From JAVBSC01 sp031547305 (GTDB lineage Bacteria; Desulfobacterota; Desulfovibrionia; Desulfovibrionales; Desulfovibrionaceae), in the NCBI GenBank assembly GCA_031547305.1, contig JAVBSC010000017.1, positions 1 to 43,338 on the forward strand: a DNA stretch of 43,338 nt, read 5' to 3'. Numbering within the stretch: the stretch's first letter is position 1; the number at the start of each line of letters is the position of its first letter. The translations under genes were made by a program, and so were the position numbers. Shown here one piece after another: positions 26,315 to 34,823 of the stretch. The notes beneath the pieces are model-generated. The model was not told the DNA's origin. It did not search any database and saw only the letters and a list, made by a program, of their open reading frames with translations.

Positions 26315-27160
26315 ATGAACGCGCAAGTCACCCCGAGCTGGAACATCGAACTTGCCGGCCTGCGTCTGGGATATGGCGAGCATATTGTTCTTGACGATTT
26401 GAACGCCACCCTGCCGGGCGGCAAAATATCCGTAATCCTGGGCGGCTCCGGCTGCGGCAAATCCACCCTGCTGCGCCACATTATCGGCTTGAAGCGCCCC
26501 CTGGCCGGAAAAATACTCCTGGCCGGCAAAGATTTGTTCGCTCTGCCGGGGCGGTCTTTCCGGCGCGTCCGCCGGCGCATGGGCGTGCTTTTTCAGGACG
26601 GGGCGCTCCTGGGCTCCCTGACTCTGGGGGAAAACGTGGGCCTGCCTTTGCGGGAGCACACCGCCCTTTCCCAGGCCGTAATCGCGGAAGTGGTGCGCCA
26701 CAAGCTTTCGCTGGTTGGGCTGGCGGATTTTTACGATTTCTACCCGCATGAGCTTTCCGGCGGCATGCGCAAGCGCGCCGGGCTGGCCCGCGCTCTGGTC
26801 ACGGACCCTCCGCTGCTTTTGTGCGACGAGCCAACCTCCGGACTGGATCCGATCAACGCCGCGCTCATGGACGCCCTGCTCCTGGATTTGAAGGCGCAAA
26901 ACCCGGACATGAGCGTCATTGTGGTCAGCCACGACCTGAACAGCCTTGAAGCCATTGCGGATCACGTGCTGGTGCTTAACGAAGGACGGGCCGCATTCAA
27001 CGGCTCCAAAGAAGAATTGCGGAATACCGGCGACGCTTATCTGAGAAGTTTTCTGGACCGTCGCCCTCCGGGCCTGGGCGATGCCGCCAAAAGCCGCGAA
27101 CTTTCGCCGCAAGTGCGCGCCAAAGTGCAGGAATCGCTGGATTCCTGGTTGGACAATTGA
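26315..27160 (+). CDS. mlaF: MlaF, ATPase of the phospholipid-trafficking system
   Basis: 281 residues of an ABC ATPase: Walker A GGSGCGKST at 43-51, signature LSGGM at 147-151, Walker B LLLCDE at 167-172 and switch His206 (VVSHD). An additional C-terminal tail of about 30 residues follows DRRPPG. The family match to MlaF rather than a sugar or amino-acid importer rests on the mlaE and mlaD neighbours and on the RAGLARALVTDPPLLLCDEP context. No mlaB (STAS) gene, the usual MlaF partner in enterobacteria, is present in this operon. Confidence 0.93.
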   Translation: MNAQVTPSWNIELAGLRLGYGEHIVLDDLNATLPGGKISVILGGSGCGKSTLLRHIIGLKRPLAGKILLAGKDLFALPGRSFRRVRRRMGVLFQDGALLGSLTLGENVGLPLREHTALSQAVIAEVVRHKLSLVGLADFYDFYPHELSGGMRKRAGLARALVTDPPLLLCDEPTSGLDPINAALMDALLLDLKAQNPDMSVIVVSHDLNSLEAIADHVLVLNEGRAAFNGSKEELRNTGDAYLRSFLDRRPPGLGDAAKSRELSPQVRAKVQESLDSWLDN

Positions 27161-27220
27161 GGATATGCTTTTAGATATATCATTGCATTTTTACTTATAA
27201 GTTGTTTGAAGGCATGAAAC

Positions 27221-27673
27221 ATGAAAAAATACAGCGCTGAGTTTTCCGTTGGCGTTTTTGTGCTTGTAGGGCTTATCTGTCTTGGATATCTGACGATAAA
27301 GCTTGGCAAGATGGAGTTGTTTTCCGACAACGCCTACACTTTGCATGCCACTTTTGATTCCATAACCGGACTGCGGACCGGCGGAGAAGTGCAGATAGCC
27401 GGGGTAACCATAGGAAAAGTGGCCAAAATCAACCTGGATACGCACGACAACACCAGAGCCGAGGTGGAACTGCGCATCAACAACGGCGTCAAGCTGACCA
27501 GCGACGCCATAGCCGCCATTAAAACCAGCGGCCTTATCGGCGATAAGTACATCGGCATTTCCCAGGGCGGCTCCCAAAAATACCTGGCAAACAACGATGA
27601 AATCGAGGACACTCAGTCCGCCATTGATATAGAAGCATTGATAAGCAAATACGTATTCGGAGGAGTCCAGTGA
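27221..27673 (+). CDS. mlaD: MlaD, MCE-domain membrane protein
   Basis: 150 residues. One N-terminal membrane helix (about 9-27) is followed by a single MCE domain (from YTLHATFDSITGL to IGISQGG), including the typical TGLRTGGEVQIAGVTIGKV pattern. The tail is short. Hexameric MlaD contacts phospholipids on the periplasmic side of MlaEF. AAGG lies upstream of the ATG at 27221, and the stop overlaps the mlaC GTG by four bases. Confidence 0.94.
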   Translation: MKKYSAEFSVGVFVLVGLICLGYLTIKLGKMELFSDNAYTLHATFDSITGLRTGGEVQIAGVTIGKVAKINLDTHDNTRAEVELRINNGVKLTSDAIAAIKTSGLIGDKYIGISQGGSQKYLANNDEIEDTQSAIDIEALISKYVFGGVQ

Positions 27674-28305
27674 AAGCCCGTGTTGCCCTGCCAGTGAGCC
27701 TGTTTTTAATATTCTGCCTTTGCGCCGGGCCCGCCTTGGCCTCCCCGGCCCGCAATGCCCTGGAAAGCACAATCAGCGACATCCTGGACATCCTTAAAAG
27801 CCCCGGATTCCAAGATGCCGGCCAGCGCCCCGCTCTGCTGGATCAGGTGGATAAAAAAGTGCGTTCCGTTTTTGATTACGAGGAATTTTCCGCCCGCACC
27901 GTGGGACCCAACTGGAACAAATTTTCCCCGGATCAGCGGAGCCGCTTTTCCCAGGCCTTTTCCTTTTTGCTCTGGAACACTTATGTGGATAAACTGGAAG
28001 GCTACAACGGCGAAAGCATCAACTTTACCGGCGAAGACACAAGTAAAAAAGGCGACAAGGCGGAAGTTAAAACTTCCTTGCTGGTAAAAGACAAGTCCAT
28101 ACCGGTGAATTACCGCATGCTGGATAAAAACGGCGTCTGGAAGGTCTACGACGTGTTGGTGGAAGGCGTGAGCCTGGTGCAGAACTATCGGACCCAGTTT
28201 CAGGAGCTTTTGAGCCGCGGGAACGCGGAGTCCCTGATAAAAGCGGTGCAGGAAAAAGCGGAAAGCCTCAAGGAAAAAAATAAAGGTGTTGGGAAACAGG
28301 AATGA
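27670..28305 (+). CDS. mlaC: MlaC, periplasmic phospholipid-binding protein
   Basis: 211 residues starting with GTG that overlaps the mlaD stop (GTGA). The signal peptide runs to about ALA-SPA (residues 1-26). The mature protein has the MlaC/Ttg2D pattern, including VFDYEEFSARTVG and the central SKKGDKAEVKTSLLVKD and PVNYRMLDKNGVWKVYDVLVEGVSL stretches (named in part). It shuttles lipid between MlaA at the outer membrane and MlaFEDB at the inner membrane. The C-terminus is Lys/Glu-rich. It overlaps mlaA by four bases. Confidence 0.93.
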   Translation: MKARVALPVSLFLIFCLCAGPALASPARNALESTISDILDILKSPGFQDAGQRPALLDQVDKKVRSVFDYEEFSARTVGPNWNKFSPDQRSRFSQAFSFLLWNTYVDKLEGYNGESINFTGEDTSKKGDKAEVKTSLLVKDKSIPVNYRMLDKNGVWKVYDVLVEGVSLVQNYRTQFQELLSRGNAESLIKAVQEKAESLKEKNKGVGKQE

Positions 28306-29069
28306 GTCGGTTTATTTTTCTAATTGTTCTTCTGCCGGCCCTGGCCGCCGGTTGCGCCCAGTACGACGGAAGCGGAGCTGAAAATCCACAGGCCATGCAG
28401 TCCGGCGCCGTTCCTTCGCTTGACGACGACGACGTCTATCTGGAAAGCGAAGCTGTCCAGATTGTCATAGCGGATCCCCTAGAGCCCTGGAACCGCATGT
28501 GGTACCACTTTAACGACGGTTTCCTGCAATACGGGGCGCGGCCGCTGTACCGTGGTTACGAATATGTCACGCCGTCCTTTTTTCGCACCGGCGTGAAAAA
28601 CGCCTTCAATAACCTGCTTTTTCCGGTCCGCTTCGTAAACTGCCTGCTCCAGGGCAAAGGCATGGCCGCCGGCGTGGAATTCAGCAGCTTTGTACTGAAC
28701 AGCACGATGGGCGTGGGCGGCCTTATAGACGTAGCCAAAGACAAGGAAAAAGTCGTTACCCCGGATGTTGAAGATACCGGCCAGACTCTGGGCGTATGGG
28801 GCATGGGCGAAGGCTTTTATCTGGTCTGGCCCCTGCTTGGCCCGAGCAATGTGCGCGACAGCTTCGGCAAAGTCGGGGACCATTTCCTGGATCCCATAAC
28901 TTATCTGGAACCCTGGGAACTAAGCCTTGGCTTGTCAGTTGGCCGCGCTTTCAACGGCATGGATGAAATCCTGGACTTTTACGACGACTTCAAGGGCATG
29001 ACAGTGGAACCTTACTCAGCCATGCGCGACAGCTATACGCAGTACCGCCGGGCAAAGATCGCGAAGTAA
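28302..29069 (+). CDS. mlaA: MlaA (VacJ), outer-membrane lipoprotein
   Basis: 255 residues with a lipobox AAGC (Cys18) and the VacJ signature region: DPLEPWNRMWYHFND, then the hydrophobic segment AFNNLLFPVRFVNCLLQGK, then SFVLNSTMGVGGL and WPLLGPSNVRDSFG. It extracts mislocalised phospholipid from the outer leaflet. It is translationally coupled to mlaC (ATGA overlap) and ends the operon before a bidirectional terminator. Having mlaA in the same operon as mlaEFDC means the whole pathway except mlaB is encoded together. Confidence 0.95.
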   Translation: MSRFIFLIVLLPALAAGCAQYDGSGAENPQAMQSGAVPSLDDDDVYLESEAVQIVIADPLEPWNRMWYHFNDGFLQYGARPLYRGYEYVTPSFFRTGVKNAFNNLLFPVRFVNCLLQGKGMAAGVEFSSFVLNSTMGVGGLIDVAKDKEKVVTPDVEDTGQTLGVWGMGEGFYLVWPLLGPSNVRDSFGKVGDHFLDPITYLEPWELSLGLSVGRAFNGMDEILDFYDDFKGMTVEPYSAMRDSYTQYRRAKIAK

Positions 29070-29097
29070 GTTTTTATGTTTGCGGCGGGCGAATCGT

Positions 29098-29145
29098 AAA
29101 AAAGGCGTGGCTTTCCGCAAAATGGGAATCCACGCCTTTGCTTTT
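29098..29145. terminator. Bidirectional intrinsic terminator (mlaA / xerC)
   Basis: AAAGGCGTGG (29101-29110) pairs perfectly with CCACGCCTTT (29130-29139), with an inner TTCC/GGAA pair. On the plus strand TTTGCTTTT follows. On the minus strand the stem is followed by six T (from A at 29098-29103). It serves both the mla operon and the convergent xerC operon. Confidence 0.8.
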
Positions 29146-29211
29146 AGCCTTTTGGGTATTTTTACAGCGAAAAACTCAAGCGTAATTTGCTCTAGCAGAG
29201 GCCCTAAGCCT

Positions 29212-30189
29212 TTATTTACCCTTGGCCCCAGGATGGGCTTTGTCGTAAACAGCCATAAGATGGGCCAGGTTCAGGTGGGTATAGCGCTGGGTGGTGCTCA
29301 GGCGGGCGTGGCCCATGAGTTCCTGCACGGAGCGCAGATCCGCCCCGGCCTCCAGCAGGTGGGTGGCAAAGGAGTGGCGCAGCCCGTGCGGGGAAACCGC
29401 CTGGGACAGCCCGGCTTTTTTGCAGAGCGCTTCAACAATCCGCGCGGCCTGGCGCCGGTTGAGCGGCCCGCCCCGGATTCCTAAAAACACCAGCTCCTTG
29501 CTTTCCTCGTTCTGGAGTTCGGAGCGCAGGGCCAGCCAGGCGGCCAGGGCCTCCCTGGCCGTGTCGGAAAGCGGGGCCTGGCGCTCCTTATTGCCTTTGC
29601 CCTGAATGCGCGCCACGCCTTCCGCCAGGTTCAGGCGCGGCAGCGTCAGGGCCAAAGCTTCGGAAACACGCAGGCCGGAACCGTACAGCAGTTCCGCCAG
29701 GGCCAGATCCCTGGCCAGAACGGCTTTGTCTTTATGTTCAGAAGAATGCGCGGCCATGGCCTTGCCCCCCGGGTCCGGGGGGGCGGCCGCGTCCAGAACG
29801 GCGAACACCTGGTCCACATTAAGGTGGCCGGGATTTTTTTTATCTCTTTTGGGTGTGGCCACCCCTTCGCAGGGCGTGCCGCCGACCAGGCGCATGCGCA
29901 GGCAAAAGCGAAAAAAAGAGCGCACCGCGGAAAGCTTGCGGCCGACCGAGCTTTTATTCAGCCCGGTCCGGTGCATTTCCGCCAGGTAGCGCTGGATATG
30001 GCGTTTGGCCGCCTCTTCAGGCCGGGCCAGGGTCAGGCCCAAACCGTTCAGAAAGGCCTCAAACTGCTCCAGATCTTTGGCGTAGGCGTCCAGAGTGGCC
30101 TTAGAGTAAGCGCGCTCAAACTCCAGATGCGCCAGGAACATGGCCAGGCTGTCCGGCGTGTTTTTTTCCGCGGCGTTATCCGGGTTCAT
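29212..30189 (-). CDS. xerC: XerC-type tyrosine recombinase
   Basis: 325 residues with an N-terminal SAM-like core-binding domain (residues 12-105) and the catalytic set R174 (SGLRVSEAL), K198 (GKGNKER), H268-x-x-R271 (HGLRHSF), H294 (GHARLSTT) and Y303 (RYTHLN). This is the XerC/D site-specific recombinase that resolves chromosome dimers. An insertion of about 20 residues (around 136-158, with GGKAMAAHSSEHKDK) lies between the two domains, making it slightly longer than E. coli XerC. It overlaps the upstream REC-GGDEF gene by four bases. XerC versus XerD, or Xer-like XerA use, cannot be separated here. Confidence 0.93.
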   Translation of the reverse strand: MNPDNAAEKNTPDSLAMFLAHLEFERAYSKATLDAYAKDLEQFEAFLNGLGLTLARPEEAAKRHIQRYLAEMHRTGLNKSSVGRKLSAVRSFFRFCLRMRLVGGTPCEGVATPKRDKKNPGHLNVDQVFAVLDAAAPPDPGGKAMAAHSSEHKDKAVLARDLALAELLYGSGLRVSEALALTLPRLNLAEGVARIQGKGNKERQAPLSDTAREALAAWLALRSELQNEESKELVFLGIRGGPLNRRQAARIVEALCKKAGLSQAVSPHGLRHSFATHLLEAGADLRSVQELMGHARLSTTQRYTHLNLAHLMAVYDKAHPGAKGK

Positions 30190-31142
30190 GTCTGGGAATA
30201 TTTGCGGCGATCCACAATATAGTTGCTGTACGGGCTTTCTTTGGCCTTGCTTTTCAGCTTACTGACAATCTGGGCCACCTGCCCGAAGTGCGTAAGCGAA
30301 CCGCCCTCGTTCAGGACCACGGCAATGGAAATGGCCATAAGCGGGAAGTTGCGGATTACGCCCTGGCGGTCGGAGGAAACAATGCTGCCCCGCTGCCGGT
30401 CTTCCGCGTCGTAAAATTGCGGAATGATGCCGTCAAAGGATTTAATGACGTTCTCACAAACCAGCACGGCCAAATCCGGCCGGACCGCGAACACAAAGTC
30501 ATCGCCGCCAACGTGGCCGACAAAGCTTTTGCCCGGAGCATGAGAGCGGACCATATTCAGGAGGATCCGGGCGGTCATCATGAGCACTTCGTCGCCTCTG
30601 GCAAAACCGTACTTGTCGTTGAATGACTTGAAAAAATCCAGGTCGCAGTAGCCCAAGGCGAAGTCTTCCCGGCGGTCAATGCTGCTTTGCACAAAATTAA
30701 TGATGCTGGTGTTGCCCGGCAGCCTGGTCAGGGGATTGGCGTCCATGCTGCGGTAAGAACGGGCCAGGGCCAGGCCGATGCGCGACTTCAGCTCTTCCGG
30801 TCCGGCGGGCAGAAGTATAAAATCGTCGGCCGGCACGGAATCCCAGTCCACGTCCGGGGAAAATTTACGTTTATCCAGGCAAAGCAGGGCCGGAATCTTG
30901 CGGTAGACGTTCTCGCCTTTGACCATGGTGATGACTTCCGCCCCGGAGAGATCCGGCATGTCCATGTCCGCGATAAAAATATCCGGCAATTCTTCCAGGA
31001 TATTTTCCACAGCCTCAGCCCCGCTGGAATAAAAACTCCAGTGCATCTCGTTTTCCGGCCAAAGGCCGGCCACCAGAGTTTTCAGCTCTCCGTCACGGGA
31101 AAGCAAGGCTCCGCGAAGCGGGATGGGGGTTTGAAAAATCAA
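30186..31142 (-). CDS. REC-like / GGDEF-domain signalling protein with degenerate motifs
   Basis: 318 residues from a TTG at 31140-31142, which has GGAG six bases upstream; a second TTG eight codons further up lacks this. Residues 1-125 look like a receiver domain. The phospho-acceptor Asp59 is present (IADMDMPDLSG), but the conserved KP lysine is replaced by leucine (FILLPAG). A GGDEF domain (about 135-305) contains YCDLDFFKSFNDKYG and the signature GGDDF (212-216) instead of GGDEF. There is no RxxD inhibitory site. It may be a weak or inactive diguanylate cyclase, or a cyclic-di-GMP or GTP sensor. It is part of the cpoB-to-xerC transcript. Confidence 0.82.
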   Translation of the reverse strand: MIFQTPIPLRGALLSRDGELKTLVAGLWPENEMHWSFYSSGAEAVENILEELPDIFIADMDMPDLSGAEVITMVKGENVYRKIPALLCLDKRKFSPDVDWDSVPADDFILLPAGPEELKSRIGLALARSYRSMDANPLTRLPGNTSIINFVQSSIDRREDFALGYCDLDFFKSFNDKYGFARGDEVLMMTARILLNMVRSHAPGKSFVGHVGGDDFVFAVRPDLAVLVCENVIKSFDGIIPQFYDAEDRQRGSIVSSDRQGVIRNFPLMAISIAVVLNEGGSLTHFGQVAQIVSKLKSKAKESPYSNYIVDRRKYSQT

Positions 31143-31158
31143 GTGGACTCCGTAACCG

Positions 31159-31998
31159 TCAGGCAAAGTTAAAAACAGAACTGTCAGAGAATTTGTCCAC
31201 CAGGACGTCGAGTATTTTTTCCATCAATTTGTGCTTGATGCCTAAAAGGCGCAAGGCGCCGGGATCAAGGGCCGGCACATTGTTGTCGCCCCCGCTCCCG
31301 CACTGGAACAGCCGGACCATAAAATCCGCCAAGTGTACCACGGAAGAGGCTTCCGGATGAAACTGGGCGGCCAGGGGATCGTGATGGTACACTATGCCTT
31401 CGCGTAAAAAAAGCGGCAGGTTCCAATGCTCGCACAACCAGGAATTAACCCGCTCGTGCCCAAATCCCAGAACCTGTTTTTCCGCTTCCCGGAAGTAAAT
31501 GTCCTGCTGGGCCACAAGTTTGTCCATGTCCGCCTTGGCCGTCGGCAGTTGCAGGGAAAAGGCCATTTTGCCCACATCGTGCAGGAGCCCCATGACCGCG
31601 AATTCTTCCGGAGAATTCTGTCCGGTGATCCTGGCGATTTCCGAACTGGCCAGCGAGCAGCCCAGGCTGTGCTCCCAGAGTCCCAGCATGCCTTTGTTCA
31701 TGGCGTCAAAAACAGCTGTGGAGATAATCAGGCCTCGGATCACGTTCATGCCCAGCAGCACGATGGCGTGCTGCACGCTGCTGATGCGGCCGGGGAACCC
31801 GTAAATGGGCGAGTTGACCATTTTCAGAACTTTGGCGGCCAGAGCCTGATCTTTGACTATGACCTTGGTCAGTTGCTCCGTGGAAGTGTTCGGATCTTCC
31901 ATGAGACGGGAAATTTCCTGCACCGCCGCGGGCAGGGCCGGCAAATTCTGGGCGGCCAGAATCTGCCCCTTATAATTCGTCACCAAGTCTTTGGCCAT
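31159..31998 (-). CDS. HDOD-domain signalling protein
   Basis: 279 residues from the ATG at 31996-31998, which has GGGTGA five to eight bases upstream. A second ATG 21 codons further up (32059-32061) overlaps the preceding stop as ATGA and is possible. The HDOD domain begins at AAQNLPALPAAVQEISRLM and includes LGMNVIRGLII. HD-type residues are retained in WEHSLGCSLA and LLHDVGK, as in HDOD proteins that keep some metal-site residues. The family acts in signalling, motility and competence regulation without a fixed biochemical activity. It overlaps the downstream REC-GGDEF gene's outer reading frame and is co-transcribed. Confidence 0.87.
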   Translation of the reverse strand: MAKDLVTNYKGQILAAQNLPALPAAVQEISRLMEDPNTSTEQLTKVIVKDQALAAKVLKMVNSPIYGFPGRISSVQHAIVLLGMNVIRGLIISTAVFDAMNKGMLGLWEHSLGCSLASSEIARITGQNSPEEFAVMGLLHDVGKMAFSLQLPTAKADMDKLVAQQDIYFREAEKQVLGFGHERVNSWLCEHWNLPLFLREGIVYHHDPLAAQFHPEASSVVHLADFMVRLFQCGSGGDNNVPALDPGALRLLGIKHKLMEKILDVLVDKFSDSSVFNFA

Positions 31999-32057
31999 AT
32001 CGTCACCCGCGATAGTTGGAACTGTATCACCGGCCTGCCCCATCCACAGGACAAGGC

Positions 32058-32426
32058 TCATTGCGGCTCGGAATCATGGTCAGCCCGCTCCTGGACGAGC
32101 TGCTCCAGGCGATCCCGCTCCAGAATCTGTTCCAGATGTTTATCGATCATATTTCGCAGAGTCCACATAAGGGGATCCTGTCTGTGCTTGCGAAACATCA
32201 CGTCCAGGTTTACCCTGGTTTTAAGAACAATATCCTCTCCGCCGGGCAGGTCGGGAAAAGGCCGGCCTTTTACCGCCACGCTGGCGATCCCGGCGGACTG
32301 GAACCTGGCGATCAGCGCTTCGGTCAGAGTCATGCCCTCGCCCACCAGGACCATGCCGTCCGATTTTTCCACGGATCTTGCCAGCACCATGCCGGGAGAT
32401 ACCATTTTCAGGGGAATTATCTGCAT
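32058..32426 (-). CDS. Short regulator resembling the N-terminal domain of HD-GYP proteins
   Basis: 122 residues from the ATG at 32424-32426 (AGGA eight bases upstream), 4 bases after the dprA stop. The N-terminal half (MQIIPLKMVSPGMVLARSV, then VGEGMTLTEALIARFQSAGI and VAVKG) matches the small domain that precedes HD-GYP phosphodiesterase modules (DUF3391-like). No HD-GYP module follows. The C-terminal half is a charged helix. With the adjacent HDOD gene it may make a split two-protein version of such regulators, an inference from adjacency. Confidence 0.72.
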   Translation of the reverse strand: MQIIPLKMVSPGMVLARSVEKSDGMVLVGEGMTLTEALIARFQSAGIASVAVKGRPFPDLPGGEDIVLKTRVNLDVMFRKHRQDPLMWTLRNMIDKHLEQILERDRLEQLVQERADHDSEPQ

Positions 32427-32430
32427 GACT

Positions 32431-33738
32431 CTATTCCTGTTCCGCCTTCGCGGCGTAGTACATGCCGGAAAAACGCCTAACAAAGCCCTTAACCTCCAGC
32501 ATAGTCAAAACCCCGCTCAACTTAGCAACATCCATTTCCAGCTTACGGCATAGTTCGTCAACATGTTTCTTTTCTTGATCCAACGCCCGCAGAACAACGC
32601 GTTCTTCAGCGGCAAGCTCAGCCAATCTTTTTTCCGTCAATACTTTATGCTTTTCATCCTTAACCGGCAATACCTCAGAATCCCCTTTGTTTTTTAAAGG
32701 GCTTTTTTTGTCGCTTCCGGCTTTTTCCCAAGGTCTGCGCCCTTCCTGGGCAGTAGCTGGCGGAGATGAGTTTTCGGTTATTTTTTCCGGACATTCCGGC
32801 TTGGCTGTGGCTGTTCCGGCGCTTGCGCGCAAAATGGGGGCAAGCTCCAGCAAAATATCCTCGGCGGAAAAAACCACCTTGGCCCCCCGGCGGATCAAAT
32901 CCCGGCAGCCTTCGGATGTTTCCGCCAGGCTGCTTCCCGGCACCGCGAAAACGTCGCGGTTCTGTTCAGTGGCATGGCGGGCCGTACTCAAGGTGCCGCT
33001 GTGGTTTGAGGCTTCAATAACCAGAATTCCCCTGGAAAGCCCGCTGATTATGCGGTTGCGAACCGGAAAAGAGCCAGGCCTGGGGATTATGCCGGGGGGT
33101 TCCTCGGAAAGCAGCAGTCCGCGTCGGCGCAAGAGCGCGTACAAATCGCCGTTGCGCTTGGGCGTGGGGGAATCCACGCCGGAAGCCAGAACCGCTATGG
33201 AGCTTCCCGGCCCCTCCAGGGCGGCCAGGTGGGCCACCCGGTCAATGCCCATGGCCATGCCGGAAACCACGGTCACGCCGGAGCGGGACAGCCGGCCGGC
33301 AATCATGGCCGCCACGGACTCGCCCTCCCTGGTGCATTCCCTGGCGCCCACAACGGCCAGGGCCGGATTGCGCAGTAAAGTCTTATCGCCGTGAAAGTAC
33401 AGGCAAACCGGAGCGTCCGCGATTTCCTTAAGGCAGGTTGGATAATCCGGATCCGTCCAGAGCAGGATGCCGCAATCGCTGCCCCTCAGGGCCGCCCAGT
33501 CCAGCCCGGCCTCCGCGCGCCAGGCGTCCGTTGTAAAAGCCTGTTGCGCGGCCTGGCTTGGGGGGTATTCAAGCTGGCCCCAGGCGGCCGCGTTGCGCAC
33601 GGCCGCGTAGGCGGAGCCAAAAAAATCCAGAAGATTCCTGGCCGTGTTCGCCCCAATCCCCCTGGTGCGGCGCAGGGCCAGAGCGGCCCACAGTTCCGTC
33701 CGCTGGTCGGAATCCATATTCTTGAAGACGGGGGTCAT
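32431..33738 (-). CDS. dprA: DprA, DNA-processing / RecA-loading protein
   Basis: 435 residues. An N-terminal HhH/SAM-like region (residues 20-65) is followed by the Rossmann core with VVGARECTREGES, VVSGMAMGIDRVAH, the LASGVDSP loop, SFPVRNRIISGLS and EASNHSGTLSTARHA. After a Ser/Pro/Lys-rich linker comes a C-terminal winged helix (AAEERVVLRALDQEK to SGMYYA), as in full-length DprA. It binds incoming single-stranded DNA and loads RecA during transformation. Other competence genes are not in the window. The N-terminal methionine is at 33738, with GGAAG just upstream. Confidence 0.94.
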   Translation of the reverse strand: MTPVFKNMDSDQRTELWAALALRRTRGIGANTARNLLDFFGSAYAAVRNAAAWGQLEYPPSQAAQQAFTTDAWRAEAGLDWAALRGSDCGILLWTDPDYPTCLKEIADAPVCLYFHGDKTLLRNPALAVVGARECTREGESVAAMIAGRLSRSGVTVVSGMAMGIDRVAHLAALEGPGSSIAVLASGVDSPTPKRNGDLYALLRRRGLLLSEEPPGIIPRPGSFPVRNRIISGLSRGILVIEASNHSGTLSTARHATEQNRDVFAVPGSSLAETSEGCRDLIRRGAKVVFSAEDILLELAPILRASAGTATAKPECPEKITENSSPPATAQEGRRPWEKAGSDKKSPLKNKGDSEVLPVKDEKHKVLTEKRLAELAAEERVVLRALDQEKKHVDELCRKLEMDVAKLSGVLTMLEVKGFVRRFSGMYYAAKAEQE

Positions 33739-33766
33739 TTTCTTCCGCTTGCCTGGGCGACCGCGC

Positions 33767-34723
33767 TCATTTCAGGGTCGCCAGCTTCTTTTTGCCCAGG
33801 GCGGCCGGCTCGGACCCCGGAAAGTCCGCCAGCAGGTTTTCCAGGTAAAAACGGGCGTTCTCCTTGTCCCCGAGCTTGTCATAGGCAAAGCCGGCCTTCA
33901 TCATGGCCGCGGCCGCCTTGGGGTGCTTCTGGTATTTGGCCACCACGTCCTTGAAGGTGATGATGGCTTTGTCGTACTGCTTAAGGCTGTAATAACACTC
34001 CCCAATCCAGTACAGGGCGTTGGGGGCCAGATTGGATGCCGGGTAGCGCTCCTGAAAGCTTTTGAACCGCTCCAAGGCACGGCTGGCCTGGCCGGATTCC
34101 AACGCTTTAAGCGCGTCGCGGTAAAGTTCGTTCTCGCTTTTCGGCGGGATTTTGGGCGCAGTCTCCGCGACTAGCGGCTTTTTTTCCTGGACCTGGCTTT
34201 TGGGGGCTGGACCCGGCGCGGGCGTAGCGGGAGTTGAAGCCGGCGTCGCGTCGGAAACCGGGACGGCTGGAACGCCTGGCGCCGGAGGCGGCGTTTTGCC
34301 GGCCTGACTCGCGACGGAAGGAGCCGCGGGCGAACTTACAGCCGGAACGGCGGCGGCAGCCTGCGTAGGCCGCTCCAGCGGCGGGGCCAGAAGCTGGGTT
34401 TGGCCGGGAGAATGCATTTTTGCTTCGGCCAGGGGAGGCGGCGTATAGGGAGCGGGCGGGGCAACCTGACGCGGCGCGACTGTTCTGGCCGGCAGAGTAT
34501 AGCCTGGGGGCGGTTTTTGCGCGGCACGCAAGTCGCCCAGCTGGCTTTGCAGGGCATCCAGCCGGTCTTCCAGCAGAGCCAGGCGGGTGTCCTGTATTTT
34601 TTGCTCCGCCAGCTGCGCTTCCAGTTTGCCGAAGCGCTCTTCGGTCGGGCCGGCCAGGGCGCAGCCGGACAGACAAAGCCCGAGCAGGCCGGGAATTATA
34701 AAAGGCCGCAGGCTCGCGCCCAT
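33767..34723 (-). CDS. cpoB: CpoB/YbgF-like lipoprotein with TPR repeats
   Basis: 318 residues from the ATG at 34721-34723, fixed by GGAGGT five bases upstream. The leader ends in lipobox LSGC (Cys21), so this is a lipoprotein, whereas E. coli CpoB is soluble and periplasmic. A coiled coil (about 30-70, FGKLEAQLAEQKIQDTRLAL onward) precedes a Pro/Ala-rich linker of about 110 residues and a C-terminal TPR block (from ELYRDALKALESG) with typical ALYWIGECYYSLKQYDKA. CpoB links Tol-Pal to peptidoglycan synthesis at division. pal-tol genes are not in the window. It heads the minus-strand operon. Confidence 0.88.
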   Translation of the reverse strand: MGASLRPFIIPGLLGLCLSGCALAGPTEERFGKLEAQLAEQKIQDTRLALLEDRLDALQSQLGDLRAAQKPPPGYTLPARTVAPRQVAPPAPYTPPPLAEAKMHSPGQTQLLAPPLERPTQAAAAVPAVSSPAAPSVASQAGKTPPPAPGVPAVPVSDATPASTPATPAPGPAPKSQVQEKKPLVAETAPKIPPKSENELYRDALKALESGQASRALERFKSFQERYPASNLAPNALYWIGECYYSLKQYDKAIITFKDVVAKYQKHPKAAAAMMKAGFAYDKLGDKENARFYLENLLADFPGSEPAALGKKKLATLK

Positions 34724-34753
34724 TTTACCTCCGATTTTGCGTGGTTCTTTAAC

Positions 34754-34782
34754 ACAATACGATATACTTATTATTTTTTCAA
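34754..34782 (-). promoter_or_regulatory. Sigma-70 promoter of the cpoB-dprA-xerC operon
   Basis: On the minus strand TTGAAA (34777-34782), a 17-base spacer and TATTGT (34754-34759) lie in AT-rich DNA about 25 bases upstream of the cpoB Shine-Dalgarno. No closer alternative is seen. Confidence 0.55.
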
Positions 34783-34823
34783 TGACTTCTCCACCACGAT
34801 AAAAAACAGCGGTTTGAAAATGC

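Noticed and set aside
29140..29211. Second terminator near the end of the xerC gene
   Set aside because: The arms (AGGC/GCCT) are only four pairs; the stronger hairpin at 29098-29145 suffices.
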